Shown: positions 11,405 through 23,660 of the stretch, in pieces
How positions within the stretch are numbered: position 1 is the first letter of the stretch
Layout of the letters: every line of letters begins with the position of its first letter
NCBI GenBank assembly: GCA_026315105.1
Contig: CM048744.1
Coordinates: 838,002,094 to 838,066,093, forward strand
DNA: 64,000 nt
Source: Locusta migratoria
Taxonomy: Eukaryota > Arthropoda > Insecta > Orthoptera > Acrididae
Reading direction: 5' to 3'
Program-made: the position numbers and the translations under genes
The notes under the pieces: model-generated
What the model was told of the DNA's origin: nothing
The model's database searches: none
Seen by the model: the letters and a program-made list of their open reading frames with translations, nothing else

Positions 11405-12055
11405 AATGTTTGTAAATCTAAGGGACATAATTACGCTGGTAATCAGTCCCTGGACTAAAAAACTACTTAAACTAATTGACTATGTTTGTTTCTCTTGTGA
11501 GGAGGCGATCCAATACCATAATAAGCTCCAAAAAGGATAAAGCCGAGATCGCTAGAATATAATTTTATTTTCACGACCGGTTTCGATGGTCTCCGCCACA
11601 CCTTCTGGTCGAAAAATATTTTACACAGCCGTCATCTTGTGATGTCAACAGTTGTTGTATAAAATAATTTTAAGTGCATAGATTCACTATGTCATTGTAG
11701 TAAAAGTTTAAATATCAGTATCCTGATACTGATATGTAAACTTTTACTACAATGACATAGTGCATCTATGCACTTTAAATTATTTCATACATCTGTTGAC
11801 ATCACAAGATGACGGCTGTGTAAAACATTTTTTGACCAGAAGATGATGGAAGAGACCATCGAACTGGTGGTCAAAATAAAATTATATTCTATCGATCTTG
11901 GCTTTATCCTATTACTTAAACTAACTTAAAGTAACTTCCACTAAGGACAACACAAACACCCATGCGCGAGGGAAGACTCAAACCTCCAACAGCAAACAAT
12001 CGCGCGCTCCACAGCAAGGTGGCTTACAATTCGGCTACTACATCATGGCAACACT
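11405..12055 (-). mobile_element. tRNA-derived SINE, minus orientation, interrupted by a fold-back element
   Basis: The right part (about 11925-12055) read on the minus strand holds a degenerate B box (GGTTTGAGTCT) and the CTCGCGCATGGGTG block. The left part (11405-11475) holds the body with 'agtccc' and 'aaatgtttg' tail blocks. This matches the organisation of the SINE at 43638-43838. The two halves are separated by a 437-bp insert with 12-bp target duplications, so the SINE is older than the insert. Confidence 0.65.
11476..11912. mobile_element. Fold-back element with long inverted arms inside the SINE
   Basis: The insert is bounded by 12-bp direct repeats tacttaaactaa (11464-11475 and 11913-11924). 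From 11534 to 11910 it forms an inverted repeat of about 187-bp arms around a centre near 11722. Each arm holds a gaccggtttcg / ccatcgaac block. The arms could come from two head-to-head copies of one unit. It encodes nothing. The 12-bp duplication suggests retrotransposition or staggered-cut insertion rather than a classical DNA transposon. Confidence 0.8.
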
Positions 12056-14220
12056 TTGTAACCCACATACACAATCAGAAATCTGGCTATTAAGAATAGG
12101 CAACCCTGTGATTACCAACATTCATTTCTCTGATTATACCATAGTGTCATATTGTGTGCACACAGAGTAACCTGTCACTTCTCTCGGGGATTTCTGGGAG
12201 TAAAGAAAATGCTAGCAGTTGGCTAGTGTTGCTTTTCACCCGTACCTATCATACTTAACAAAAATACTGTCCATGACAGTACTGTAAATCCTTATTTCAA
12301 AAGAAATAAATGGGACGATAATAATATTGACAGCACCAATCTGCAAAATCGAATAAAAGTTTCTACATGTACTTGAATGCCATTGGACATGCTGAAATGG
12401 ATATATCAGTTCCTATGAGATCATTGAAGTTAAGCTCTGTCAGGCGTAGAGAGTACTTGGATGGATTACTGTCCAGGTCTGTCGAGTTTTGTTGTTCAGT
12501 GGGGTGCACTCAGCCTTTCTGAGGCCAGCTGGAGAGCTACTTGATTGAGAAATAGCTGCTCCAGTCAAGAAAACAAACAAAATGGCAAGGTGTGTGAGGC
12601 ACTGAGCACATCCCCTCTATATGACATTCATTTTCACCTTTGAGTAGAAGAAGATACAGCGGCTGGTTTGGCCCTCTGAGGTTTGTAGGACGGAGGTACT
12701 TTTAGTTTAATTTAAGTGCACCTAATTGTGTATAAAACACATCAAATTACAACTGAATAGGACAAGAGAAGCGCTCTGTGCTCTGATTGGCGAAACTAAA
12801 ATCTAAATATCACTATAGGATTATAAGGAACTGGTAGGCCTTAAATTTGGTATGTAAAATGTTTGGTATATAAAACATATGAAATTATCTGAGGGGCAAA
12901 AGTTTCTGAAACTAAATGCTAATAAAGAGTTTTACACTGATCGTGATTTAGATAAGCAAGCTATATACAAGAAGCAAGGCATATGATACATGCCTCGAAA
13001 AGTGGTTCACAGTGACAACCTGCTCATCAGAGCAGGTATAAATCCAATATTTTAGTCTGTGGTTGATCGTATTTCTTACTTCCTCCAAAATGTAATTTAC
13101 TGTAATCACTCTTTTAATGCAGCTCAGATACCTAGATTTTTAATACTAGCTGTAAAACATGAACAATTATTCCAAATCATAGTAATAATAATTTGTTTGC
13201 ATCAGCTATTTCTACATAATTGTAACCCAATTTGCAATGAATTGTAATTCAGGAAAATACTTCATTTTAAGAACGCTTGTTTGTTAATAGGAGAAGTTCA
13301 TATGGAACGAAATTTATTTAAGAACAGTAATAGCAACACACTTTCAGAGTGTGAGCACTAACATAATCTACTCCATTTTAAATTTGAAATGTACAAATGT
13401 CATATTACTTTTTCGTCTGATTTTGTTGGAGATTCTTTCTTTTGATTTCTTGCTGTACTCAACTATCTGTAGTTTACTGTTTCTAAACCTGAGCTCACAA
13501 ACAATGTTGGATTTGTTGTTTGTGGCAGGCACTGTTAACCTATGATATCTTGTCTAGAAAGTTTTCAGGGAGGGAGGAGAATTTCTAGCCATTATTACGA
13601 CTTCTAGTTTTCATTTTATAAATATTTTCTGTTTTCTACCTGATAAAATTTGGAACTGAGAAATGTATAATTACTAAATGAAAACCAGGCATCACCTCAG
13701 TATGCATTTACTCCAGTCTTAAGTTATTCCATATCCCCTTCCCTTTTCTCTTTTATATCTAACCTTCTCTTTCCTTCTCTCTCTGTTCATATCCTCCTCC
13801 GCCTCTTCCTGTCACTCTCTACTGTATGCTCATCCCCCTCTCTCCGTTCTCCCCCTATCCCTCTTTCTGCCTGTCCACCTTCCCCTTTCTCTGTCAATCA
13901 CCTCCTTGTCTCTGTGTCGAACTTCTCTACCTCCTCAGTCCATTGTTTCCTCCATCCATGAAAAATAATTCTGTTAACCTTCATGGTGATCAGTGAAATG
14001 GTATCTAAATTTATTGCAAGGTACAAGGCGCCATGTGAAATCTTATGTAAACGGTGATGTTCCTCTGGTTTTGAAGCTTTAGTGTGTTAAATTTCAAGAT
14101 CGGAATAACAACGCAGATTTTGTCGAAGTTCGTAGGTAAAGAATCCTCTGTCATACACCGTATACATAAAATTTTACATAGCCGTTGGCATTTTTCTCTT
14201 GTTTGGCAGATCAAGAGTGC
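12056..14220. other. No gene recognised; includes a pyrimidine-rich tract
   Basis: No coding signal was identified. The stretch is AT-rich apart from a 220-bp CT-rich run at 13731-13950. Confidence 0.4.
13731..13950 (+). repeat. Polypyrimidine-rich low-complexity tract
   Basis: Mostly C and T with ctctttcc-like blocks over about 220 bases. It resembles a decayed CT microsatellite. Confidence 0.7.
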
Positions 14221-14224
14221 AAGT

Positions 14225-16350
14225 CATTAATTGTAGGCTGAAAGTGAAAAAATCTGCAGAAAGGTAGGAAAATAAGGAGATGGGACCTGGATAAACTGAA
14301 GGAACATAAAGTTCTTGAGAATTTCAGAGGGAGCTTTAGGCAACAGTTGACGGAAACAGTGGGAAATAAAACAGTAGAGGAGGAATGGGTAGCATTGAGA
14401 GATGAAATTGTGAAGGCAGCAGAGGACAAAATAGGTAGGCAGGCAAGACCTACAAAAAATCCTTGGATATCATAGGACATACTAAATTTAATCGATAAAA
14501 GGAGAAAATATAGAAATGCAATAAATGAAACAGGCAAAATGGAGTACAGACGACTAAGAAATGAAATTGACAGGAAGTGCAAAATGGCTAAGCAAGAGTG
14601 GCTAGAAGGCAAATGCAACGATTTAGAAGAATGTATAAATAGGGGAAAAATAGATACAGCCTACAAGAAAATAAAAGAGATATTTGGAGAAGAGAAAAGC
14701 AGCTATATGAATATCAAAAACTCAGATGGAACACCAGTTCTCAGCAAAGAAGAGAAAGCTGAAAGGTGGAAAGAGTATATAGAGAGGCTCTATGAAGGAA
14801 ATGAACTTAGAGGCAATATTGTAGGAAGGGGAGAAGAAGTAGATGGGGATGAAATAGAAGATACTATACTGAGAGATGAATTTGACAGAGCACTGAAACA
14901 CCTAAGTCGAAACAAGGCCCCTGGAGTAGATGATATTCCCTCAGAGCTATTGAAGTCTCTGGGAGAACCAGCCATGACAAAACCATTTCACCTGGTGTTT
15001 AAAATGTATGAGACAGGCGAAGTACCCTCAGACTTTAAGAACAATGTTATAATCCCCATTCCAAAGAAAGCAGGCGCAGACAGGTGTGAAACTGCAGTAC
15101 CATCAGTTTAATAAGTCATGGTTGCAAAATATTAACACAATTACTTACAGAAGGTTGGAACAGCTGGTAGAAGCCGATCTCCAGGAAGATCAGTTTGGGT
15201 TCAGGAGAAATGTAGGAAGACGGAAGGCAATACTCACTTTACGGCTTATCCTAGAAGATAGATTAAGAAAAGGCAAACCTACATATCTTGCTTTTGTAGA
15301 TTTGGAGGAGGCTTTTGACAATGTTGATTGGAATAAACTCTTTCAAGTTCTGAAGTAAGCAGGAGTAAAATATAGGGAGCATAAGGTTATTTATAACTTG
15401 TACAAAAACGAGACAGGGGTTGTTAAGAGTTGAGGGGCATGAAAGGGATGCAGTGGTTGGGAAGGGAGTAAGACAGGGTTGTAGCCTTTCTCCAATGTTA
15501 TTCAATTTGTATACTGAGCAAGCTATAAAGGAAAGCAAGGAGAAATTTGGAGAAGGAATTAAAGTTCAGGGTGAAGAATTCAAAACATTGTGTTTTGCCG
15601 ATGACATAGTAATTCTGTCAGAAACAGCAAAGGACCTGGAAGAGCAGTTGAACGGAATGGACAGTGTGCTGAAAGATGCATATGAAATAAACATTAACAA
15701 GAGCAAAACAAGGATAATGGAATGCAGTCTTAGAAAATCAGGCAATGCTGCAAAGGAATTAGATTAGGTAACGAAACAATAAAGGAGGTAGATGAGTTTT
15801 GTTACTCGTGCAGTAAAATAACAAATGATGGTCTCTGTACAGAGGATATAAGATGCAGGATGGCAAAGGGTAGAAAAGGGTTTTTGAAAAAAGAGAAATT
15901 TGTTAACATCGAATGTTAATTTAAGCCTAAGGAAGTCCTTTCTGAAGGCATTTGTGTGGAATGTTGCCGTGTATTGAAGTGAAACATGGACGATAAACAG
16001 TTCGGACAGGAAGAGGATTGAGGCTTTTGAAATATGGTGCTACAGAAGAATGCTGAAGATTAGGTGGGTGGATCGCGTAACTAATGAGGAGATACTGAAC
16101 GGAATTAGGGAGAAAAGGAATTTGTGGCATACCTTGAGTAAACGATGGGATCAAATGGTAGGACACATTCTTAGACATCAAGGAATTGTGAATTTAGCGT
16201 TGGAGGGAAGTGTGTGGGGTAAAATCGCAGAGGAAGACCAAGAGATGGATACAGTAAGCAGTTTCAGACAGATGTATATCGCTATTCTTATGTGGAGTTG
16301 AAGAGGCTCTCTCAGAATAGAGTATTGTGGAGAGCTGCATCAATCAGTCT
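14225..16350 (+). mobile_element. 5'-truncated RTE-like LINE, reverse-transcriptase region, with frame breaks
   Basis: Several frames together cover a LINE polymerase: a linker (RRLRNEIDRKCKMAKQEW near 14550), RT block NKAPGVDDIPSELLKSLGE at about 14920, DQFGFRRNVGRRKAILTLR near 15190, FVDLEEAFDNVDW near 15300, VRQGCSLSPMLFNLY near 15470, catalytic CFADDIVILSE near 15595, and a C-terminal region near 16020-16240 (YRRMLKIRWVDRVTNEEIL, GHILRH). The endonuclease half is absent, and stops at 14475, 15111 and 15356 break the frame. Two relatives lie at 44440-45005 and 63545-64000. The exact LINE clade cannot be fixed by eye. Confidence 0.85.
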
Positions 16351-17513
16351 CTACTATTATATATACATCTTCATAGAAGTGAACTGTGCGAGTTTGACTT
16401 TCTTGAATTGGAGATACAGTCGCTGGTAAAGAGAGAATAAGTCACTGCCTTTTTGTATTCATCCTTTTTAAAAGAAAATTGCTGATCTAATATATGTAAT
16501 ATCTGATGTGCTAAAGCTAGCAACTGCAACTAGTGTATTATAATTTCCTGAGTGCAGGTAATATGGAACATCTTTAAAGTTACATGGTTCATAAGTATTA
16601 TAAATGATGAGTATCTACTATAAATGGTAAATAAGTGCTATAAATGCTAAATCATTTAGATAAAATGCAAAATGGGTAAATTTCAATGAAATTTATTGAC
16701 AATAGTTATTTAGCAAACTTTATTGCTAACATGCTAAAACATCTGAATATATAGGTAGCAGACTTTTACTGATTTTAATACATCCACAATATATGCAAAA
16801 TCACCACCTAACGATCCCAAAAGAGCAAAAATTAAGAATGGTAGTAACTACTTGTTGCATAACTACATATGTGCTACACAAGACATTTTGCTAAACTTTC
16901 TAACACATATTTAGACACTACCAAGTAACCAGAGAGTAGATAACATAGTGTGTGTCATGTGATACATCATTGAAAGACCTAGTATCTTTCATTTATACCT
17001 GGGTGTGTAAAGAAGAACACAACAACAACATCTCCTACACTATACATACAATGAAATAATTTTGTAGGTACATTCATTGGCAACAATGCATACTGCTACA
17101 AAATATGTTACAAATACAATTATTAAAAAGAAGTAATAAACTTAAACATCAATTTTTCATGCATCTCAGTGTTCATGACTTAATATCTCGTCAACTATGT
17201 GTTGTGCATGATATAATTTTGCCTATAACTTTTGCGAAATAGCAAGCAATATCTTGACAAAGTATCATCGCAGTTGGATGAATGCTATGACAGCACATAA
17301 AACATGAACAAACATACAAACAAACATCTTTTTTATATATCATTGTATGTATTTTTGGTAATTTTTTGAGGAGAGATTGAGTCTGCCATGACGTCTTCCC
17401 CCACTTGGATAGCGCGTATACTGATGGAAAGTGAAAACTAAACAGATAGTATTTGTATATAACAGTCGATCAATTGCCGTACACTTGTCACATAGTTATG
17501 TTTTTTTGGGCAG
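16351..17513. other. No gene recognised
   Basis: Very AT-rich, with short repeats of 'tataaatg(g/c)taaat' around 16600-16680. No coding or RNA gene signal was seen. The stretch ends in the acceptor of the exon at 17514. Confidence 0.4.
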
Positions 17514-17869
17514 CTCTGGACTGGCAGCCAGTCTTATGGTTTGTGGGGTACTCGAGCGCTGCACTGCTGCTGCTACTGCTGGTGATGGTGACGTGTGCTA
17601 CACGAATAGAGCGTGCAGAGAGCAAAGGCCTGCTGGGCGTAGACCTGGTGGAGCGTGGCGTGCTGCACGGCGAGCGGCCGGCAGGGCTGTGCGAGTGGCT
17701 GGCCCGTCGCTGGCCGTGGTCATCGTCGCCTCAGCGCACCCCACAGCTCAGCCAGCTGAAGATGGGGCTGGCGCGCTCCACAAACCCCCTACTGTGCTAC
17801 GAACTGGTCGAGAAGCGCCACGTACACACCACACGGGGCGCCGTCTGCGTCATCAGGACAGACCTTAAG
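17514..17869 (+). CDS. Candidate host exon encoding a transmembrane segment and cytosolic tail
   Basis: A GC-rich block (roughly 60% or more GC against AT-rich flanks) follows an acceptor (tttttttgggcag) and is open for 118 codons after completing a phase-1 codon. It encodes a membrane segment in about the first 30 residues (WFVGYSSAALLLLLLVMVT), then a charged region (RIERAESKGLLGVDLVERG) and a tail ending near CVIRTDLK. A donor AAG/GTGCAG sits at 17870; without splicing the frame runs to a stop at 17989. Its phase fits the signal-peptide exon at 832-910 upstream and, leaving at phase 0, the terminal exon at 39357. I do not recognise the family. The GC-rich third positions support real coding, but a retrogene piece cannot be excluded. 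Confidence 0.5.
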
Positions 17870-18019
17870 GTGCAGTTGCCTGTGTATGAGCCTGTATTTG
17901 AGTCTTTTAGAAATGAAAAAAGGATAAAAAATAGCTCAGTATTCAGGCAGGTGGCGCCCTTCAAATTGTGCGATATTTTTGCAAGCTGACTTCTTGACAT
18001 CTTCAAGTAATCACGATGA

Positions 18020-18300
18020 ATGACTGTCTCTGGCTACTGTCTTGCATTGGAGTTCGTACCTTACGTTGGTAACACTGTGGAGTCAATTCGACATGCACTC
18101 TGGAAATGTAATGGCAAGTGTGCATTTCGCCCACGGCCTCAGATGAAAGTCTTGGCAATGTCTGTTTATGACAAACCGATAATATGGAAATCAGATGTCT
18201 ACTGCATCACATACCTGCCCAGGAAATCTTACATATTTAATGCTATCAGGCAGAGGAAAAATGTACACAAGCTGTACACAGGTAAAGAACAACTGACATA
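18020..18300 (+). pseudogene. Penelope-like element fragment (C-terminal region)
   Basis: The frame contains FVPYVGNTVESIRHALWK, CAFRPRPQMKVLAMSVYDK and a following VYCITYLPRKSYI. This resembles the segment between the reverse transcriptase and the GIY-YIG endonuclease in Penelope-like elements (consensus idea: PYVG..T.RI...L......FRP..K....S.KDK...GVY.IPC). The GIY-YIG core itself is not intact. No complete RT lies upstream, so this is a fragment. A hammerhead-core-like motif follows at 18750. Confidence 0.55.
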
Positions 18301-18939
18301 ACCAGCTGTTTCAGAATACTGTATTTAAAAAAGACACATCATCAATTAACGTTATGATTTTGGACATTGCCTGTCTGTAGCAGCAACTGTATCCATGGTA
18401 TTTACTGTGTAAGAAAATGCAGCCCCACAAGTTGGTTTTAAAAAGCAACTTTCTGCATTTAATTTTCACAGTAAATTATAATGAATTAACAAACCACCAA
18501 GTTCTTAAAAAGGCCAACACATTCTAGGATTGGATTTCAAATCAATCTGTAGATATAAATGTTGCATATTTTTATGTGACAATAGCGATCTTTCATTTAT
18601 GGGAATGTATGCCAACAAAACCCAAGGTAACTAAAGGTTTCTTAGTTTCATGACAACTGATTTTGACAGATGCTTGCTGTCATCATCTGATATTTGAAGA
18701 ATGGGAACTGTTTTCATAATTTTATACAAATGTACACATGGTAATAATTCTGATGATGATGGCAAGTATCTCTCGAAACCAGTCATTGTGAAACAAAGAA
18801 ATTTTGAACTATTTTGGTTTTTGAAAACATTTCTTCCAATCTTTAGGGATCTGACTTCCTGAAGAACTGGAAAATAAAAACAGACGTTTCCATCCCTCTG
18901 CCTGCAAGATCCGGACCCTCACAAAGGGTGGGTTTGTTA
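18301..18939. other. No gene; contains repeat ends with a hammerhead-core-like motif
   Basis: AT-rich. Near 18640-18700 and 18745-18800 lie blocks of the tgatgatg...cgaaacc type also seen in the fold-back elements. No coding signal was seen. Confidence 0.4.
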
Positions 18940-19457
18940 GTAGCTGGGAGCTAAATCGTTAGGCGGCGGGTGATGGGGACCCTTAGGGATATGGCAGCTA
19001 GAGAGAGCAAGAAGTCCAATGTGCATTCCGTGTGCATACCGGAGAGAGTCATTCCAGATGTGGAATGGGTCCTTCCAGATGCCATGAAGAGCACAGGGTG
19101 CAGCCAGCAGCAGATGGTGGCAGATGTTGGAACCAACAATGTGTCTTGCTTTGGATAGGATGAGATTCTCTCTGGTTTTGAGCAGCTATCGGAGGTGGTA
19201 AAGACTGCCAGTGAGGCAGAGCTCACCATCTGCATCATAATCGAAAGGACTGACTGAGGACCTCTCGTTCAGAGCCGAGTGGAGGATCTGAATCAGAGGC
19301 TCAGACAGTTCTGCGACCGTGTGGACTGCAGATTCCTCGACTTGCACCAAAGGGTGGTGGGTTTTCGGGTTCCGCTAAATAGGTCATAGGTCAGGAGTCC
19401 GACTACACTCAGGAAGCGGCTACACACATAGTGGGGGCTGTGTGGCGTGGACTGGGC

Positions 19458-19492
<35 letters not shown>

Positions 19493-22125
19493 GTTAGAGG
19501 GCCAAAATGGGATTCAATCTCAAAAGGTGCAGGTCAGACACTAAACGACTGCAGATCCAGGAACGATTGTTGTAACAGTTGTAAATTGTCATAGCTGTGT
19601 TAGGAAAGTTCCAGAGCTCCAAGTGCTGAGAGAACGTACTGAGGCACAAATCGTTATAGGTTCTGAAAGCTGGCTGACACCTGAGATAAGTTCGGCCTAA
19701 ATTTTTACAAAGGGCCAAATGGTCTTCAGAAAGTACAGATTAAATAAAAAAGGGGGTGGCGTGTTTATTGCTGTTACAAACAGTTCAACCTGCAGCGAGT
19801 TGGTATGGGTAGAGGTTATACCTGACAACAGGAATAAATTAGTAGTTGGATCTTTTTACCGGCCCCCTGGCCCCCTGACTCAGACGATGCAATTGCCGAA
19901 ATGTTCAAAGAAACCTAGAATCACGTTTCAAACAGATACATGAAGCATACTGTTATAATCGGTGGCGACTTTAATTTATCCTCGATACGTTGTCATAAAT
20001 ACATATTCAAAACCAGAGGCAAATATAAAACATACTCTGATCTGGCTCTGAATGTTATTTCTGAAAACTACTTCGAACAGTTAGTTCATGAAGCCACTAG
20101 AATAGTAAATGGTTGCGATAATACCCTTGATCACGTAGCAACAAATAATCCTGAGCTAGTAAAGAGCATCAAAACAGATACAGGGATTAGCGACATAGAG
20201 TTGTTGTAACGAGACTGAATATCGAAATTCGCAAATGCACCAAAAATGAACGAAAAATATATCTATTTAAAAGATCAGATAAAAATTCGCTTCACGCTTT
20301 CCTGAGTGATAGTCTTCAGTCTTTGAAAACTGTAAATGCGAATGTTGTGACTTACTTTCAAGGACATAATATCAGTAGCAGTCGAGAGATTTATAACAAA
20401 TAAATTAATAAAAGAGGGGGCTGACCCCCCCATGGTACACAAAACAGGTCAGATCACCGTTGCAGAAGCAACTAAACACGCATGCAAAATTTAAACAGAC
20501 ACAGAATCCCCAAGACTGGCAATCTTTAACAGAAACTCGCAATCTAGCGCAGACTTCAATGTGAGAAGCTTATAATAGTTTCCACAACGAAATCCTGTCT
20601 CTTAATTTGGCAGAAAATCCAAAGAAATTCTGGTCATATGTGAAGTACACTAGCACCTTCACTACGCAATAGCGATGGCAATACTAACGATGAAAGTACT
20701 GCTAAAGCAGAATTGTAAACACAGCTTTCCGAAATTCTTTCACCAAAGAAAACGAAGTAAACACTCTAGAATTCGAACCAAGAACAGCTTCCAGCATGCG
20801 AAATTTAGAAGTAGATGTTCCTGGAGTAGTAAAACAATTAACTCAGTAAACAAAAACAAATCTTCTGGGCCATATTGTTTACCAACTAGATTCCTCTCAG
20901 AGTATGCTAATGCAATAGCTCCATACACAGCTATCATATAGAACCGATCACTCAGTGAAAGATCCATACCCAAAGACTGGAAAGATGCCCAGGTCAATAT
21001 TCAAGAAAGACAAAAGAAGTGATACCCAAAATTGCAGGCCCATCTCATTGACGTCGATTTGCAGTAGGATTTGGAACATATACTTTGTTCAAACATCATG
21101 AACTACCTCAAATAGAACAACCTATTAACCAATAGTCAACATGGATTCAGAAAGTACCGCTCTTGCAACACACAGTTTGCCCTTTATTCACATGAAGTGA
21201 TAAGTGCCATCGACGAGGGATCTCAAATCGCTTCCATATTTCTGGATTTCCAGAAGGCTTTTGACAATGTAACTCACAAGAAGCCCCTAATGAAATTGTG
21301 TGCTTATGGAATATCGCCCCAATTGTGCGATTGGATTCACGATTTCCTATCAGAAAGGACACAGTTCGCAGTAATTGACGGTAAGTCATCGAGTAAAATA
21401 GAAGTGATATCTGGCGTTCCCTAGGGAAGCGTTATAGGTCCCCTACTCTTCCTTGTGTTTATAAACGATTTAGGAGACAATCTGAATTGCTCCCTTAGAC
21501 TGTTCGCAGATGATGCTGTCGTTTATGGTTATTGAAGTCAACAGAGATCAAAAGCAACTGCGAAGCGATTAAGACAAAATTTCTACATGGTTTGAAAATT
21601 GGTAATTAACACTAAATAATGAGAAGTGTGAAGTAATACACATAACCACTAAAAGAAATCCGCTGAATTTCAAATACACGATAAATCAGCCAAACCTTAA
21701 GGTACCAAATACCAAGGAGTTACAATTACGAACAACTTAGACTGGAGAGAACACAAAGAAAATATTGTGGGGAAAGCGAACTAAAGGTTACGTTTCATTG
21801 GCAGAACGCTTCAAAGATGCAACAGCTCCACCAAACAGACTGCCTGCATCACACTTGTGCTTCCTCTCCTGGAGTACTGATGTCCAGTGTGTGACCCTCA
21901 CCAGGTGGGAGTGATGGAGGACATTGAGAAGGTTTGGAGAAGGGCAGCTCGTTTTGTTTTATCACGTTACAGGATGAATCAGATTGAAATCGGAACGATT
22001 TAGGTGTTCTTTCTTCCCGCGTGCTATTAGAGAATGGAACGATAGAGAAAGGTTATGAAAGTGGTTAATGAACCCTCTGCTAGGCACTTAAATGTGATTT
22101 GCAGAATATCTATGTAGATGTAGAC
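18940..22125 (+). mobile_element. CR1/Jockey-like LINE with remnants of ORF1 and ORF2
   Basis: ORF1 remnant: 19090-19400 encodes VGTNNVSCF and, in shifted frames, EILSGFEQLSEVVK, VEDLNQRLRQFCDRVDCRFLDLH, resembling the SGNH-type esterase domain of CR1 ORF1. A T-run (19461-19490) separates it from ORF2. Endonuclease blocks: GGGVFIAV, VVGSFYRPPG, VIIGGDFNLSSI (19750-19990), CDNTLDHVATNNP near 20120. RT blocks: KSSGPYCLPTRFL, SQHGFRKYRSCNTQF (21140), FLDFQKAFDNVTHKK (21240), GVP.GSVIGPLLFLVFINDL, RLFADDAVVYG (21500). Stops and frameshifts occur throughout. The 3' end gatttgcagaatatctatgtagatgtaga is near 22120. Confidence 0.8.
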
Positions 22126-22899
22126 GTTGTATAAGGCTTGGGTTCCATCTTTCTTAAAGCTCTATGGAGTTTGTCAGAAGATCCACACATACACCGCATC
22201 CCAAACAGATAAGAAAACATTACCTCTGGATCAACAGTATCCCCACCTCTGTAGTAACGGTGTAAAAACTCAGGTGGCCTGTATGAGTTCTTACATCCAC
22301 ACTTTGCCAGTGGAGCCATGCTTGTACTCTGCAGGCCTAAATCGACAACATGAGGGGTATAAAATGACGCATAGCGATGGTCTGCAGACAGTGATAAATC
22401 AGCTAGCTGAAATATCATACCAAATGCACGATGCCACACGGCTGAAAGGCTGAGAACATTTCAAAAGTTGCTAAGAACCTTTACAAGGGTGTTTTTGAAG
22501 CAGCTGCTTTTATTGACTGGACATATTCGATTGCCTTTCAAAATAACGACTTTAGAGTAATATCGAAATTGTCAGAAGCCATGAACAGAAAAGTAACAAA
22601 CTTTAAGTAACTATTGATGCCAAAAGTTGATGATGTTGGCGATGACAACTATACATTGACTTAGCAAATATCGTGGGATAGTAGGGCACAGTCGGCACTG
22701 GTGTGTACGACATTCCCCCAGTGGCAGCTGCAATTTTTCAGGTTGTGATTGTGCAAATGATATGTATAACATGCAACGATGTTGTGAGCTGATGCTGTTC
22801 TAATGGGGTATACTGGATGGTGACTGGGAATGGTCCAGTAATTTGGCTTCACATACACAACAGTGTGCCATGCACTTCAATGTGATTTTCACAGTATTT
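22126..22899. other. No gene recognised
   Basis: Short overlapping ORFs on both strands (22110-22453) without motifs. No repeat boundary was identified. Confidence 0.35.
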
Positions 22900-23660
22900 A
22901 TGTAAATGAAGAATGGTTGAATGAGAGTGCCACAGTCCACAACAGATGAAATATTCTCAGTAATCCTGACTGCTGACATCCCATACACATCGTTCCTGCT
23001 GACAGAAGGGCAACAGGTCAACAAATCACGGTTCAATTCAAAACATTACATGCCACACACTTCCACCGGTGGAGAATTCGTAGGAACATGGGATCCGTGG
23101 GGTATAGGAGGCAGTGTATGTAGAGCAGACTAGATGAGTCGTTGGATCTGGCTGTCAAGAAGGTATGGTCCAAGGTGTGAAGATATGGTCCAGGGTGTTG
23201 ATGTCTCTGAATGGGCTGGGCTGGAGTTTCCTGGTATGCATTGGATCTCATGATTGTTCTGGAAGGATATTTGAATGGTCCACGGAATTTTAAGCTGCTC
23301 AGGGACCGTGTCCATCAATTTTTGACCTTCAAAAGCCCTGACTGTTCTGCAATTTATTAAGATGATAATGCGCCACCAAATCACTAACATACCGTCTTTG
23401 AATGATTACAGGTACACGCAGGAGAAGTACAAAGTGTGAGATAGCCATCACAGAGCCTAGATTTGAGCCCCATCTGACTCTGTGTTGTGGAGCCTGCACC
23501 CATGAATAAACCAAAACTAGCTGCCACTCTGCAAACGATTTGATTTCACCTGCATCCAGAGGAGTACCATGGACATGCAGACTCACTTCCGTGATGTTGC
23601 TCTACAGTTTGTGGAGCTGTAGGAAGTCCCATGCGATATTAAACATCTATCACAGTCCAT
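22900..23660 (+). pseudogene. Possible decayed Tc1/mariner-type transposase remnant
   Basis: Near 23350-23640 broken frames read like the end of a Tc1 transposase: DDNAPPNH (catalytic Asp region), SQSLDLSPI (SPDLNPIE-like) and a following basic end. The rest is too decayed for confident assignment, and no terminal repeats were identified. Confidence 0.4.

Noticed and set aside
17431..17868. Alternative ORF over the GC-rich exon
   Set aside because: Its Arg/Ala-rich product is a frame shadow; the other frame has a membrane segment and compatible splice sites.
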